Source of the DNA: Luscinia megarhynchos
Lineage: Eukaryota > Chordata > Aves > Passeriformes > Turdidae
Reading direction: 5' to 3'
Length of the DNA stretch: 64,000 nt
Assembly (NCBI GenBank): GCA_034336665.1
Contig: CM067592.1
Coordinates: 38,691,889-38,755,888, forward strand
Shown here: positions 11,575 through 22,235 of the stretch, piece after piece
Position numbering within the stretch: the first letter of the stretch is position 1
Layout of the letters: each line of letters begins with the position of its first letter
Program-made: the position numbers and the translations under genes
Notes under the pieces: model-generated
Told to the model about the DNA's origin: nothing
The model's input: the letters and a program-made list of their open reading frames with translations, nothing else
Databases searched by the model: none

Positions 11575-11694
11575 TCATGCACCTTCCACCTCTTTGCCAC
11601 TGAATATCACCAACTGTGTGATCAAGTGATATAGAATATCTGTAGCCTTACTTCCTGTTTGACAGTTAACCTGGATATTGGTGCTGGAATTCTC
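11575..11694 (-). CDS. Candidate terminal coding exon (exon D), unidentified protein
   Basis: Minus strand. A pyrimidine-rich acceptor ending CCTTTCCAATAG lies just before 11694, followed by 39 open codons and a TGA at 11577-11575. Its frame (phase 0) is the one left by the candidate exon at 11929-12098. The peptide starts E-N-S-S-T-N-I-Q-V-N-C and includes a stretch T-D-I-L-Y-H-L-I-T-Q-L-V-I-F. Composition looks protein-like, with no low complexity. I do not recognise the family. Chance open frames of this length are common in AT-rich DNA, so the splice-site match and frame agreement are the only support. Confidence 0.3.
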   Translation of the reverse strand, partial: ENSSTNIQVNCQTGSKATDILYHLITQLVIFSGKEVEGA

Positions 11695-11928
11695 CTATTG
11701 GAAAGGAGACACATGAAAGTGTTCTTATTAATAGACTTTGTTGCTTTGCAGCCAAATAACCAAAAATCTCTAATTTCATGCTTGGCTCTTATCTAAATAT
11801 ATTAGCACATGTAATCTCCTTTTAAAATTTTTTCTTAGCTTGTCTTTTCTGGGTTTGCAAAGCCAGTTTGAGTAATATGCAATTTTAGTGAATACCTGTA
11901 TGCTTAGAACTGAGGGAAAACAACTTAC

Positions 11929-12098
11929 CTTGTATTCACTGTAGTGAAATGTGGCAGCCATATCCACAACTTTCACAGTAATAGTTTTGTTTCCATTAAC
12001 TCTAAAAGGAGTTTTGCCAGTATTCTTAAACTCCATGAAAACAATGCAATGACACACACAAAATAATTGAAAATTCCCTTTAGGCCTGGTCTCACAGA
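11929..12098 (-). CDS. Candidate coding exon (exon C), unidentified protein
   Basis: Minus strand, 170 nt. The 3' end has a near-ideal donor, AAG|GTAAGT (intron starts at 11928). The 5' end has an acceptor CTTTTTTTAAAG. Read in phase 1 it is open throughout and includes the peptide E-F-K-N-T-G-K-T-P-F-R-V-N-G, then I-T-V-K-V-V-D. The N-T-G-K-T-P pattern is reminiscent of immunoglobulin-like ASH/MSP domains of cilia proteins, but that is only a resemblance. It splices in frame to 11575-11694. No product can be named. Confidence 0.33.
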
Positions 12099-12234
12099 CT
12101 TTAAAAAAAGGTATCTGTGTATAGTAGGGAAAAAAAGATTATTAAATTCAGAATCATACATTGAGGAAGGTGCAGACTGTGAAAAGATCATACCTCATCT
12201 TTCTCTTCAAGATGACCTCAGCATCTTTTTAGAA

Positions 12235-12460
12235 AGTTTTGCTCCCAAGACCTGTCACCATCTTGGGCACCATTCTCTGGACACACTTTAGTACCTTTAT
12301 ATCCCTCTTATATTCAGGCCCATTCTACTATTCACAGGACTCGAGGTGAGGTGTAAAGTGGGACAATCCCCTCCCTTTCCTGGCTGGCAATGCCTGATAC
12401 ACCCCAGGAGAGGGTTGGCTCTCCTGGCAGCCTGGGCACTGGTGAGCTATATTCAATTTG
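12235..12460 (-). mobile_element. CR1 LINE fragment, ORF2 3' part
   Basis: The plus strand carries the reverse complement of CR1 sequence: the block for the 'channel of heavy decay' between G-L-E-H and the lysine-rich region, with recognisable CTCTGGACACACTTTAGTACC-like and CTGGCAATGCCTGATACA-like segments in CR1 order. Degraded and without ends. It lies in what would be the intron between candidate exons B and C. Confidence 0.6.
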
Positions 12461-12469
12461 CCTTTGATA

Positions 12470-13220
12470 TAAGCCAAATTATATCTAAGCAATAGAGAAA
12501 TGAAAGCAGGTTAATCAGTATCTCAATCTCTGTCAAGAGGACTAGCTCAAATGAGATAATAAATTAGCATTAGACTGAGGGCTATGATGGTGGAAATACA
12601 CCTCCAATGTGTTTCTCATTCTCTAGAGCTGAAGGTTTGAGACATCTCATAGCATCTTACTTTTCTTCCATTTCAACATTTCACTTATTAAAATCTTGTT
12701 ACATTCATACAATAACAAAATTTCAAGGACTTTTTTAAAAGGGTGAGGCAACTATGGTGAGGTTTATTTGGGCCCCTATATAATTTTGTCCTTAAAATCA
12801 AAGTACTGATTTAGAAAATAGATTAAAGAACTATAGAATTAAAGATACAGCTTGTCACGTAGAAGAAAAAGTATGTTGGCAATTGCTTGTTTAGAAGAAC
12901 AAAACAAACAATTTGCCTCAGCATGCATTTTACAGGGAAATATAAGTCTGCAATGTATCAGTAGTAATTAACATGCAACTTTTATGTTTTCCTTTCTACC
13001 ATCCTAATTGGTGGTATACTCTTGTTTCTTACAAACTGCAGTGAATCTTCTCTTTATGCATTTCTGATCATTTATGTAGTTTTAGAATTCTGAGTGTCCT
13101 GCAGAGCTGTTAGAGCTCAGCTAATGAAACATCTGAAATAAAATTTCTATAAGGCCTAAAGAGCCAGGCAATAGATTTAATCTTGTTCTAAAATGCTGCA
13201 GTTTGTGTGATTATCTGCAC
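12470..13220. other. AT-rich stretch without recognisable gene
   Basis: Nothing recognised. It would be intron if the minus-strand exon chain is real. Confidence 0.5.
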
Positions 13221-13224
13221 TTAC

Positions 13225-13257
13225 CATAAATATATCTTTTCTGAACAGTCCAGGAAA
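13225..13257 (-). CDS. Possible 33-nt exon (exon B), weak
   Basis: Minus strand. A strong donor ATG|GTAAGTGC ends at 13225. With an acceptor GGTTGACAG before 13257, the 33-nt exon is open in phase 1 and would join exons A and C in frame (peptide roughly S-W-T-V-Q-K-R-Y-I-Y). A much stronger pyrimidine tract and AG lies at 13318, but an exon starting at 13317 has a stop in every frame, so either the small exon is right or the locus is broken. Confidence 0.15.
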
Positions 13258-13434
13258 CTGTCAACCTTGCATGTTTCCAAATAAGAACAATATTAAATCT
13301 AAGACTTTATTCAGGATCTAAAAGAGAAGTAAGGAAAGAAATCTGTCCTGACTCATTTTCTCTTGTTAGAACTAACAAGCCTGAGACATTTCATTCTACA
13401 AATTGCTTTAGCTTTCCAGAGAGATGATTATTAC

Positions 13435-13520
13435 CTTTAACTGCAAATGCCAGACCAATTTTTTGATCCATTTGGAAGACTAAATGAAGCAAAGGCTCAC
13501 ACACAGAGTAAGAGTCATAA
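13435..13520 (-). CDS. Candidate coding exon (exon A), unidentified protein
   Basis: Minus strand, 86 nt. The acceptor is excellent (a T/C-rich run ending TTCTTCACAG) and the donor is AAAG|GTAATA at 13435. Only one of three frames is open, giving Y-D-S-Y-S-V-C-E-P-L-L-H-L-V-F-Q followed by M-D-Q-K-I-G-L-A-F-A-V-K, and leaving phase 1. That phase fits candidate exon C directly or via exon B. No family recognised. Upstream exons were not convincingly located. Confidence 0.27.
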
Positions 13521-13529
13521 CTGTGAAGA

Positions 13530-14700
13530 AAGAAAAACAGTAATCATCGCAGAGTGGTAGTTTTACAGCTGTTGACATTAAATACTGTGTAGTTGGTAAG
13601 TTTTCAGAAACATAAACAAGATTAATTTTGACTTTCGAGAGAAAAGGGGGATGGTGTGCTCTTTTGAGAAGAGAGGGCATGTGACCCTTGCAAAACTACT
13701 TTTTCTGTGTCAGGCCGAAGTCCCCCAAAGCAAGTCTAAAGTAATGGAAATACTATTGATACAGGATTTTCATATTTCTCATATGAAAACAGAGGAAATA
13801 GGCCTAAATTAAAAGAAGGGTATAGTGATGCAATTTTTGACTTGTTAAAGGCTTTGAGGAGGGCACCAAATATGACACACAAAAAATTGGAAGGCTTGAA
13901 ATCTGATATCATGCAATGTTTTGATGCAGCAGATTGTCAGACACTGCAGAAGTCAATGTTAAACTAAATTTATGGTTCTGCTGTGGTCCTTCACTGTGAC
14001 TAAGGTGTTTCTCCACATGAAAAATTTGATATGAGACGTCAAAGAGCTCGTATAGATTATTCTAGTTGATTGCTATTCACAGATAAGTATGCCTATCATC
14101 ACAGTGTGGTACTTATGAACACAAATTGTAGCTCAATATAAAAGTTATTTGGCTACGATTTTATGTAAAGACTTCATTTGTAATGAACAGTACAGAAAGA
14201 TTGAAACGGTACAGTTTCAATTGATTGAAACTGTTAAGAGTTGTTTAACACAGTAGACTATCTAGACCTCTTACATAAACTTCATAAATGTCATATATGT
14301 AACAAGTATTAAACAAGGAATATTGACCTTAAATTCATGTAGTGCTTTGACTAGATTTTAAGGAAAAGGAAAAAGAAACATGTCATCTCCATAAGAACAA
14401 ACTTATGGGAAAAGCCTGAAAATAAACAAACAAAACAAACAAACAAACCCAAAAAGCAAACAACCCCATAAAACAAACAAGCAAACAAACAAAACTCACT
14501 TTTGTTCAAATACTTCTCTTATCATACTTTAAGTGGAATATCTTTTGAGCTGGTTTTTATTACTGCTTCCTAAACCAGAAAAATTTCACACTCTCATTTT
14601 TAAAAAGTCCAAATAATGACAACATTAACATTATGGAAAATATAACAAAATTATAAAAACTAAGAAGTTGCAAGAACAAAGAAGAATTTTGGTTGAACTT
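13530..14700. other. AT-rich stretch without recognisable gene
   Basis: No gene or transposon recognised apart from the AAAC-rich low-complexity tract listed separately. Confidence 0.5.
14421..14494. repeat. (AAAC)n-rich low-complexity tract
   Basis: Imperfect runs of AAAC units interrupted by short C and G insertions. Confidence 0.7.
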
Positions 14701-14705
14701 AGAAT

Positions 14706-15145
14706 TCATAGAATAATGGAATTATAAGATTGCTTGAGCTGGAAGAAACCTTAAATATCATCTAGTTCTAAACCCTCTGTAGTCACAGTTTCCACTAAAC
14801 CAGATTACTCCCAGCTCCATCCATCTTGGCCTTGAGTACTTCCAGAGAGGGGACATCCACAACTTCTCTGGGCAACCTTTTCTAGTGTCTCACTACTCCC
14901 ACAGTGAAGAATTTCTTCCCAATATCTGATCTAAACCTACTTTCTCTCATTTTGGAGCCATTCATCCTTGTACTATTACTCTATGCCCTTGTAAAACCCC
15001 ACCTTTTTTCCAGTCTCCCTCAATACTTTTCTCATGCCACCTGACCTTGTCATATACTTTCCTTTTTTTCCTTATTTCAAAGCAAAGAACCCTGTTCAAC
15101 CATGCTGGCCTTCTGCCTTATCAGCTTACTTCTAACATTCTTAAA
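14706..15145 (-). mobile_element. CR1 LINE 3' end fragment(s)
   Basis: Starting with ATTCATAGAATAATGG at 14704, the plus strand shows the reverse complement of the CR1 3' UTR: TTGCTTGAGCTGGAAG, ATCATCTAGTTCTAAACC, GGGGACATCCACAACTTCTC and GAATTTCTTCCCAATATCTG in the expected order. This anchors the 3' end at 14706. From about 15080 the sequence resembles a different, more 5' CR1 region, so an internal deletion or a second fragment is likely. Similarity beyond 15145 is uncertain. Confidence 0.8.
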
Positions 15146-17740
15146 TTGCATGCTAATGTGCCTTAGGAGATGATGTTTTAAAAGGGGCCAGCACTGATGC
15201 ACTCCAGAAGAAGATTTTCCCAGGGGACTTTACTCATTTGTTCCCTGAACAACTCCTTATGTCTGGAGTTGAAGACACAACACTGGCACTTTTTACTGTC
15301 AAGATGTTTCCCTGTTGGACTGTTACCTCAGGGGCCTTTGTCTCACCTCTGTAAAGACTGCAAGTGTATTCCAGGCTGGCTAGTACATCTCGTAGTCACC
15401 AACAGAGATCCCTTCCAGCACCCTGTCCCTGTAATCTTTGTGTATCATCCCACAGCTTGCCAGGGATAAGCCTGATCTTTTCCCCCTTCCCCATCACATC
15501 TAGTTTTAATCTCTTCCAATGATCCCTCCTAGTTTCCGAGCAAAGATGCTCCTTCCTCGCAGAGAAAGGTGAGCCCAGTCTGGTGCTAGCATGCTTGATG
15601 CTATATAGGCACATTATAGCATTATGATTGCAATACCAATCACACAACAGTGTATATATAGCACCTAAAATCAGCACCAAACCATTACAAAGTATAAAAA
15701 TAAAAATTAAAAAAAAATTCCCCTATTACGCTCAAAACTACTAACATATGGGACACCAAATGTAGCATGAATGCTGCTCAGATAATTTAGAAATATGCCA
15801 TTTTGAGTAATTATATTGAACTGAATTTGACTGGTGTTCCATGCAAATACATTGCCTTTTCTTTGATAATCTTACAAATTACAAATAAGAAGTGTTTTAC
15901 TATAAATGACATTTCAGAAATGTGAAAACTACTACCAATAAGTTGGATTTGGTACTTATATGGGCCTGTATGTTTTTGTCTCTAGCTCTGGTCTGGTTCA
16001 AAATTAGTAAGATTAATGTTCTATAGAGTGAGAATTCTCTATGTGCATTATTCCTACCTACATGAACAGGGTTTAAACACTTCTGTTCATATAAGGGTGT
16101 AAAATGGTATTTCTACGTGGAACTTGTATTGCGCCAGATTTGATTGACACACTTCAATGCAATTTGCACGACAATATAACCAATGCAGGAGCACTTTTTA
16201 AAAGGGTCTACAGAGTTTATAGTACTGACTTTACTTATTCAGACTACATTTTTCTGAATTTTTTCAAAAGCATTAAATGGAATGGAAGTATCCCATATAG
16301 TCTAAGAGTAAAAGTCAGTGTTCCTTTCTTTAATAGCTGGAAAGAAGTTGAAAAAGAGAATCAGTATTCTGAATCCTTTGTTTGCACTGAACAGAGTTAC
16401 ATTTAGCACAAAATTCACCTAGACTTTTGCTGTATTTGTATATATAAAGAAATATACTTCTTTAACTAGACACACATACTAGAAAGACATTGCTGATTCA
16501 TTTAGTATCTTAAAAATCTTTCCAATGAATGTATCTTTCCAAAACTGCAGTAATTTCAACTATAATTATTTTCATTAAATGTTTATTTGCATAAATTGTT
16601 TTATTCATGCTATTATAATTTACCATATACTGTTAACAAAGCCCAGGCTATTTCATGTTCCATTTCATATGCAGCTATGACTGATTAGTTCAAGCACATT
16701 GCATGATCATGCATATACATTGGCATAATTTTCATCATTTTGTATCCAGATCTGGCAAGTTTTGTTTTCAAGTAGATGATCTTTACTAATGAGGTGCAGA
16801 TTTCTTTATGTAAATCAAGGAGCAACAAAAGACACCCCTGCAGCTTCCTTGATCAGAAAGCTGTCTAACCATATGTAGTGACACTCTAGCAGAGTTCTAC
16901 CTAAAATCTTAGAGTTTTGGACAGTTTCATTTGAGATAACAGTCAAGAACAGTAGTCTTTCTTCAAAATAAATGTTCAAATTATAAACATTATAATATTA
17001 TAAACATTACAGGAACTTCCATTGTTGCAAATCAAGAAATTTCCTTCCCTAGTTAATATATCAATCAGTCTTTATATTATGAAGCGTATTATAGTGCAAT
17101 GCAAGGTAATGAGCTAGAGGAATTTACTGAAGACTTACGTACTAGAAGATTTAGATATTGTCCATGCTTAAAGAAAAAAATATTAAATAACAACCTAGCC
17201 CATGAATAAGGACCTTTCTTCTTGGAAACTTAGAGCTGTCTGCAAGAGATAATGAGATCCTTAGACAGTCAAGATAGCACTAGCATCCCAGTCCCTCTTA
17301 CACATCTTTGGTGGAGGGCTCAATGTTTTCTGTTATCACAGATAAGTAACTATGGAAAATCCATCTCCTTGCACATCTGGATCACTAGACAAGTGATGAG
17401 AAATCTGGAAAAAATGTAATTACTTTCAAATTTTACTATAATTTGTAGTGGGTAATGTGGTGTTATTGATTAATCAAATCACACTGTCTGTAAACCTTCA
17501 AAGGCTATTCAAATATTATGTAAAATCACATTCATGATGCCTCAGCACTTCTGGTGCACTTCATGTGCAAGAATAAATATTTACTATTGTACATCAGTAC
17601 TTTGCACCCTAGCTCTTCTCCTCGGTTAGTAGTGGCCATTTGTGAAGTTTTGTGACAAAGTGCAAATCTGTATGACTAGTCTGCATAGTATAGGAGAGAC
17701 AAAACAATCTTGTCCTAAGAAAAGGAGGCAATAATATAAA
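15146..17740. other. Mostly unassigned; first 350 bases may be further CR1
   Basis: 15146-15500 is somewhat GC-richer and could be a decayed CR1 5' part. The rest is AT-rich with no recognisable feature. The 100-codon plus frame at 16104-16406 has no domain and no splice or promoter support. Confidence 0.45.
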
Positions 17741-17741
17741 G

Positions 17742-17858
17742 GAGGTATGCAAGAGATGTGTAGATGTGGCCCTCATGGAGATGGTTTAGTAGAAGACTTG
17801 GCAGTGTTGAATTAATGGCTGGACTTAAAGATCTTAAATATCATTTCTAACTATAACA
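17742..17858 (+). mobile_element. CR1 LINE 3' end fragment
   Basis: Plus-strand CR1 3' terminus: AAGAGATGTGTAGATGTGG, GGAGATGGTTTAGTAGAAG, ACTTGGCAGTGTTGAATTAATGG, then GGACTTAAAGATCTTAAA. This is the well-known last ~110 bases of CR1, heavily 5'-truncated. The usual tail repeat is not clear. Confidence 0.85.
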
Positions 17859-17859
17859 T

Positions 17860-20800
17860 TCAGGACAATGGTATTAGACTAACTATTCAATATGAAGATG
17901 GATATAATAGAAAGCATTTGGAGAGCCTTCTAGATCAAATATGGTTTGTGATATTCAGATTGAATATGATTTACGTCCTCTCAAATTTGAATTTTCCTAC
18001 TGTAGTTTCAGAACTGGCTAGCTCTTTGGTTTTTCATTTGGATTAATTTTATACCTCCCTTATGGAGTAATATAACATTTGCGCTTTCAGGAAAAGCCTA
18101 ATAGCCCAATGCGCTTACATTTCTCAGAAATTTATTTAAAAAAATATTGAAGTCTTGATCTCTGGATTGATTTTCTGATTGATTGGGTTTTTTTGGTTTT
18201 GTATTTTGTTTTTGTTTTTTAGTGTAGCTTTCTCATGCAGGTATTTAAGCACTTAAAATGACACAAGATTTTTATATCATGCATTTTTATTAGAATGACT
18301 TTGAGCTACAGAAATAGTGTTCATTCTAAAATCATTGCTATGAACTGAAGGTCATACACGATATATTCAGGCTAAAGCTAGTTATCCATTAGGATAAAAA
18401 TATAGATAGCAGATTCAGGTCAAAATCACAAGGATGGATCTTCAGAAATATCAAGCCACATCAGCTGTATTGACTTAGCTTCTTAACTGGTTTTCAGCTT
18501 TCAGTTTAGTGTTCTGATAATGTAGTGATTATTTCTCTGTTTATTTTGCTGCATCACATTTACACATTGCAGTCTGATCACAAGGTATTTCTAATCAAAT
18601 AAGCCTAATAAAATCAAAAGCTGTTACCCAACTCCTTCCTCATCCATGTCAAAGACAAAACTTAGTTTAGTGCAAATATTTAAATTAGCCTAAAAGTATT
18701 TAACAGTATAGTTCACTAGTCCCTCATGGTCAATGCCTGTCATTATACCTTTAAAACAGAGCTTTCTGGCAAACACACTTCAAAAGGATAAGCTAATAAA
18801 GTAACTTACATATTCAAATCCTGTTTCCTTGTGTTACAGTGAAAGATAAAGTTTGAAAGACAGTAAACTTGGTGTGTATGAATATCTGTGTAATTATATG
18901 GTAAGGCATTGAAGCGCCTCTCCTCAATGGAGAGTGTATCACTTATACATTAAGATATTCACAAAATCATTCCTGTTACACCGAAAAATTTGGATGCGGA
19001 GATTTTAATTAGTAATTTGAATTAAATTCATAAATTCATAAATTAATAAACACATAAATTCATATTTGGTTTGAAAAGTAACATTTCAGGAATTTCAAAC
19101 TCTAAATTCATACTTCATTCATATTAAGAGATACATTCTGGAGAAAAGCAACTTGCCTCTACACTGTAAGCTTTATTTTGAGTGGAAAGTAGCTGTATTT
19201 TTTGCCATTAAATTCCCTTTTTAATACAAAAGAGGGTTTGAACATTGGGACAGTAGGTATTGGTCTAAAGAGTTTTTGCTCTTGAAATTGCTATCTACGA
19301 TACAATGCATTTGTTATCAACATTAGCTTTTGAATCACTTTTCTGCACATCCAATTAAAAAGATTTGTAGTGTACTTTGCATTCACAACTCGGCTGATGA
19401 ATGTTAGTTTTCATTTATTTTGTTTTCTCACCCATCCCTGAAATTTTTACTTTAGTTTAAACAAAGGGTTCAGGGATTACTCAAAGCTGCTGCTGGATTA
19501 GACTTGGCTTCACACTCCAGCAATTTCTCTTTTTTCTTCCTAAGAGAAAATTAAATATTAAATTCTAAGATCTGGCATTTGGGGGGAGATGATTCTCCAT
19601 ATATAACCCAAATTAATTAGCTATTTATTCATGAAACCAAGGAGTTCCAGAACTGTAGTTTTACATGACAATATAAACCAAACCATGAATAAAGATAAAA
19701 AAATTAAAGCATTTAAATAGTATCATTAGGATTATTTGATGACTGATATTAGAATTAGAGATAAGCTTAATTACTTTGATAAAATGGATCTTAAGCCTTT
19801 ATTTCTAATGTCAGTAAATACACTATGTGAACTCTGAAACAGAGAGATTTGCAGACAGGAAGAACTGATGATGAATTTTAACCTATTATCCTTGCTAAAC
19901 CTCACTACTTCCTTAAATACTGGAACCTTAAAGTATAATGCTTTTTTGGGTATTTTATTTGCAGAAAGATGTTGTATAAATCAGCTTTTTTTCTTATATT
20001 AGTGACAATAATAAAAATACTGCACAATCTTACATTATTTAGAAATTTTTAAAAAAACATTTTGAGTGGCAGGCAACCTTCTTTTTTATATATCAATTTG
20101 GACATAACTAAAGCCTTTGGACAAGTATATAAATGAGTAGTAATTTTGTTGAAAAATTTAATTTCTTCCTTTCTTTATGTTGCATTATCATCTATGATGA
20201 GTTTGACATAAAAAAAAAATATAAAGGTACTGGATAATTTCTGCTAAGTTTGTGTTTTGAAAATCCCCTAAACCTAACAAACACTTTAATTTCTGTTGCT
20301 TCCTCTGACTTATCACTATACTTGCATGGTAATGTTTTATCCAGGACTTCTGAGTCTTGGAATTATTACTGTCCACCTGCATAATCTACTAAACTTGTAA
20401 AAGTGCATTTGACAACTTTTATGCCTCAGGACACCCCTTACTATTTCATCAAGTATTCTTATATTAATGATAACCTGAGTCATTTTAGTTTACTTTTATT
20501 TTTTTTCTTCTGCTTTGCTTTTTGGGCGTGTCAACAGCAAAAGGAAGAACTTAATTTATCTATTTTCTTTGATCCCTAAATTCCCTTTTATCCTTTATTT
20601 GGGAGAATATTATCAAATTTTTATGTTTGAAGCCTTTTTTTAGCCCAGATCTTTTCAACCTTAGGTATTGGTACTAATCTGAGGGTTGTGTTTAATTCTG
20701 ACTGCCTTAGCAGCTTTGACTTTGAATACTTTTGAAACTAGTACAAGATATCTTTTTTGGAGATGAGGTTCATTTCCAAGGTTGTAATCAGCTTTCATGC

Positions 20801-21060
20801 TTCACTTGAGGTTGAATTCATTAAAATTATTCTCTAGTTAGGTATTGCATCCATCCTGTGGTCTCATTAGAAGCCTTTCTTCTGTCGAATGTGCGAGTAA
20901 GGGGAAAAATACTAGAAGGATATTAAGAAGACTGAGCACTGAATAGATTGCATTCATGGGTAAGTGAACCAAGAGCATGAAAAAAAAGTCTCTTTTATTA
21001 AATGAACCATGTTAGAAATCAGAAGAAAAATACAGATGTTTATTGAAGTCATGTTCTGGA
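17860..21060. other. AT-rich stretch without recognisable gene
   Basis: No transposon, RNA gene or convincing exon seen. A minus-strand donor near 18809 follows a short open segment (about 18810-18886), but its acceptor is weak, so it is not called. Confidence 0.5.
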
Positions 21061-21065
21061 TTTTC

Positions 21066-21138
21066 ACATTGGCCAGGAATTGAACCTGCATCACCTGCTT
21101 GGAAAGTAGCTATGCCAACTACTATACCACACCAATTT
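21066..21138 (-). tRNA. tRNA-Gly(TCC)-like sequence, probably pseudogene
   Basis: The minus strand matches the layout of vertebrate tRNA-Gly with anticodon TCC. The internal promoter boxes are intact: A box TGGTATAGTAG and B box GGTTCAATTCC. The anticodon loop reads TTTCCAA. The acceptor strands AAATTGG and CCAATGT pair at six of seven positions. Relative to the expected gene there are two extra bases after the acceptor stem, two mismatches in the anticodon stem and CpG-to-TpG/CpA changes, while one T-stem pair has switched from G-C to A-T with pairing kept. No CCA is encoded and no T-run terminator lies close behind. It is most likely a decayed tRNA gene or tRNA-derived pseudogene. Its 5' end touches the 3' end of the LTR at 21140. 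Confidence 0.72.
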
Positions 21139-21258
21139 ATGTGGTGGGTTTAGTGCTGGCCAAATCACCCGTGCACCCACTAGGACTATCTCCTGCTGTG
21201 ACATAGGATTAGGAGGAAGGCAAAGCAGGCTCAAACTTTAAAGCATATAAAGAAAGCC

Positions 21259-21264
21259 TTTATT
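21259..21264 (-). terminator. LTR polyadenylation signal (minus strand)
   Basis: Reverse complement of AATAAA, about 120 bases inside the minus-strand 3' end of the LTR, as expected for an R region. Confidence 0.5.
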
Positions 21265-22235
21265 AAGAGAGTTAAAATAATAATAAGAATCAGAATAAAA
21301 CTTTCAGAACACTCCTCCTCCCTCCCACACCCTCTTTTATTTCCCACTGATGCAGAAACAATTCACTCAATCACCTCTAGAATAGTCTTTCTTCAGTTCA
21401 CTTAGGGAGAGGAGTCTCTCTTGTCATGCTATGGAGATTTCTCCACAAGAAAACAATTCTCTCATGGCTTCAATCAGTGAATCAGTCGTTCAGGATAATG
21501 GAAATCTGATCACTGTGTAAAAGTCTCTCCCCTCGACTTGCAGTTTCCCCGCAACTGTTTTCGAGGGCTCAGTCTTTGGCTAATGGGGTACACTTTTAAG
21601 GATGAGCTGTTCAGAAGCAAAGGTTCTTTTCATGAGTATCTGAGATCATCACAGCTAGGTCAACATTGATTTGTTCAGCATGGATACCTTTGCTCATGTC
21701 TACAATTTGAATGCTTCTCCCCCCTTGCTTTTCAACGAGTTACAGGGAAAAAGAGTGTGATGTATCAATCACATCTTCAATATAGCCTCACAAGAGAATT
21801 TCAGCCCAGGAATAAGGCAACTCCTCATCCCCTCCCATCTGGGACCTGACTCCTTCCTTACTGACCTTGGTGCCTTCATGTTGCTTCTCTGCATTTTTTC
21901 ACTCTGTAGCTTTCCTTCACTCGAGAGAGAATTGATGTTTGCAGCTCTCATCTGTGCAGTGAAAGAGTTAATATCTCACCCAAGGCCTGCAGATAGTCTG
22001 GCAGATGTGATCCCTGCCAAGTGGCCAGAGCTGTTTATGGTGGCAAATTCTTTGACAGCTGTACTGGGGAGGCTCTGCCAGGATTTTCAAGGGGCCTGGC
22101 CAGAACGGAGGGGGCTGCTCTGGCTGGACAGCTGTTTTCTGGCTTTTGCTGTGTTCAGTCCCAGCTGTGGGGCCGATGGTCTTCCCTCTGCCTCCTCCTG
22201 CCTGGCAGCTGCTGGGGCCGCTGGAGCCCTCAGCT

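Noticed and set aside
16104..16406. 100-codon plus-strand frame
   Set aside because: No domain, signal, splice or promoter support. Length within chance for this window.
17130..17170. 28-nt minus-strand micro-exon between TTTTTTTCTTTAAG and TAC|GTAAGT
   Set aside because: Good sites, but such short site pairs are expected by chance in 64 kb of AT-rich DNA and nothing links it in frame to the 13 kb chain.
18810..18886. Minus-strand exon candidate ending in ATAT|GTAAGTTAC
   Set aside because: The acceptor is poor, the peptide is unremarkable and there is no frame-linked neighbour.
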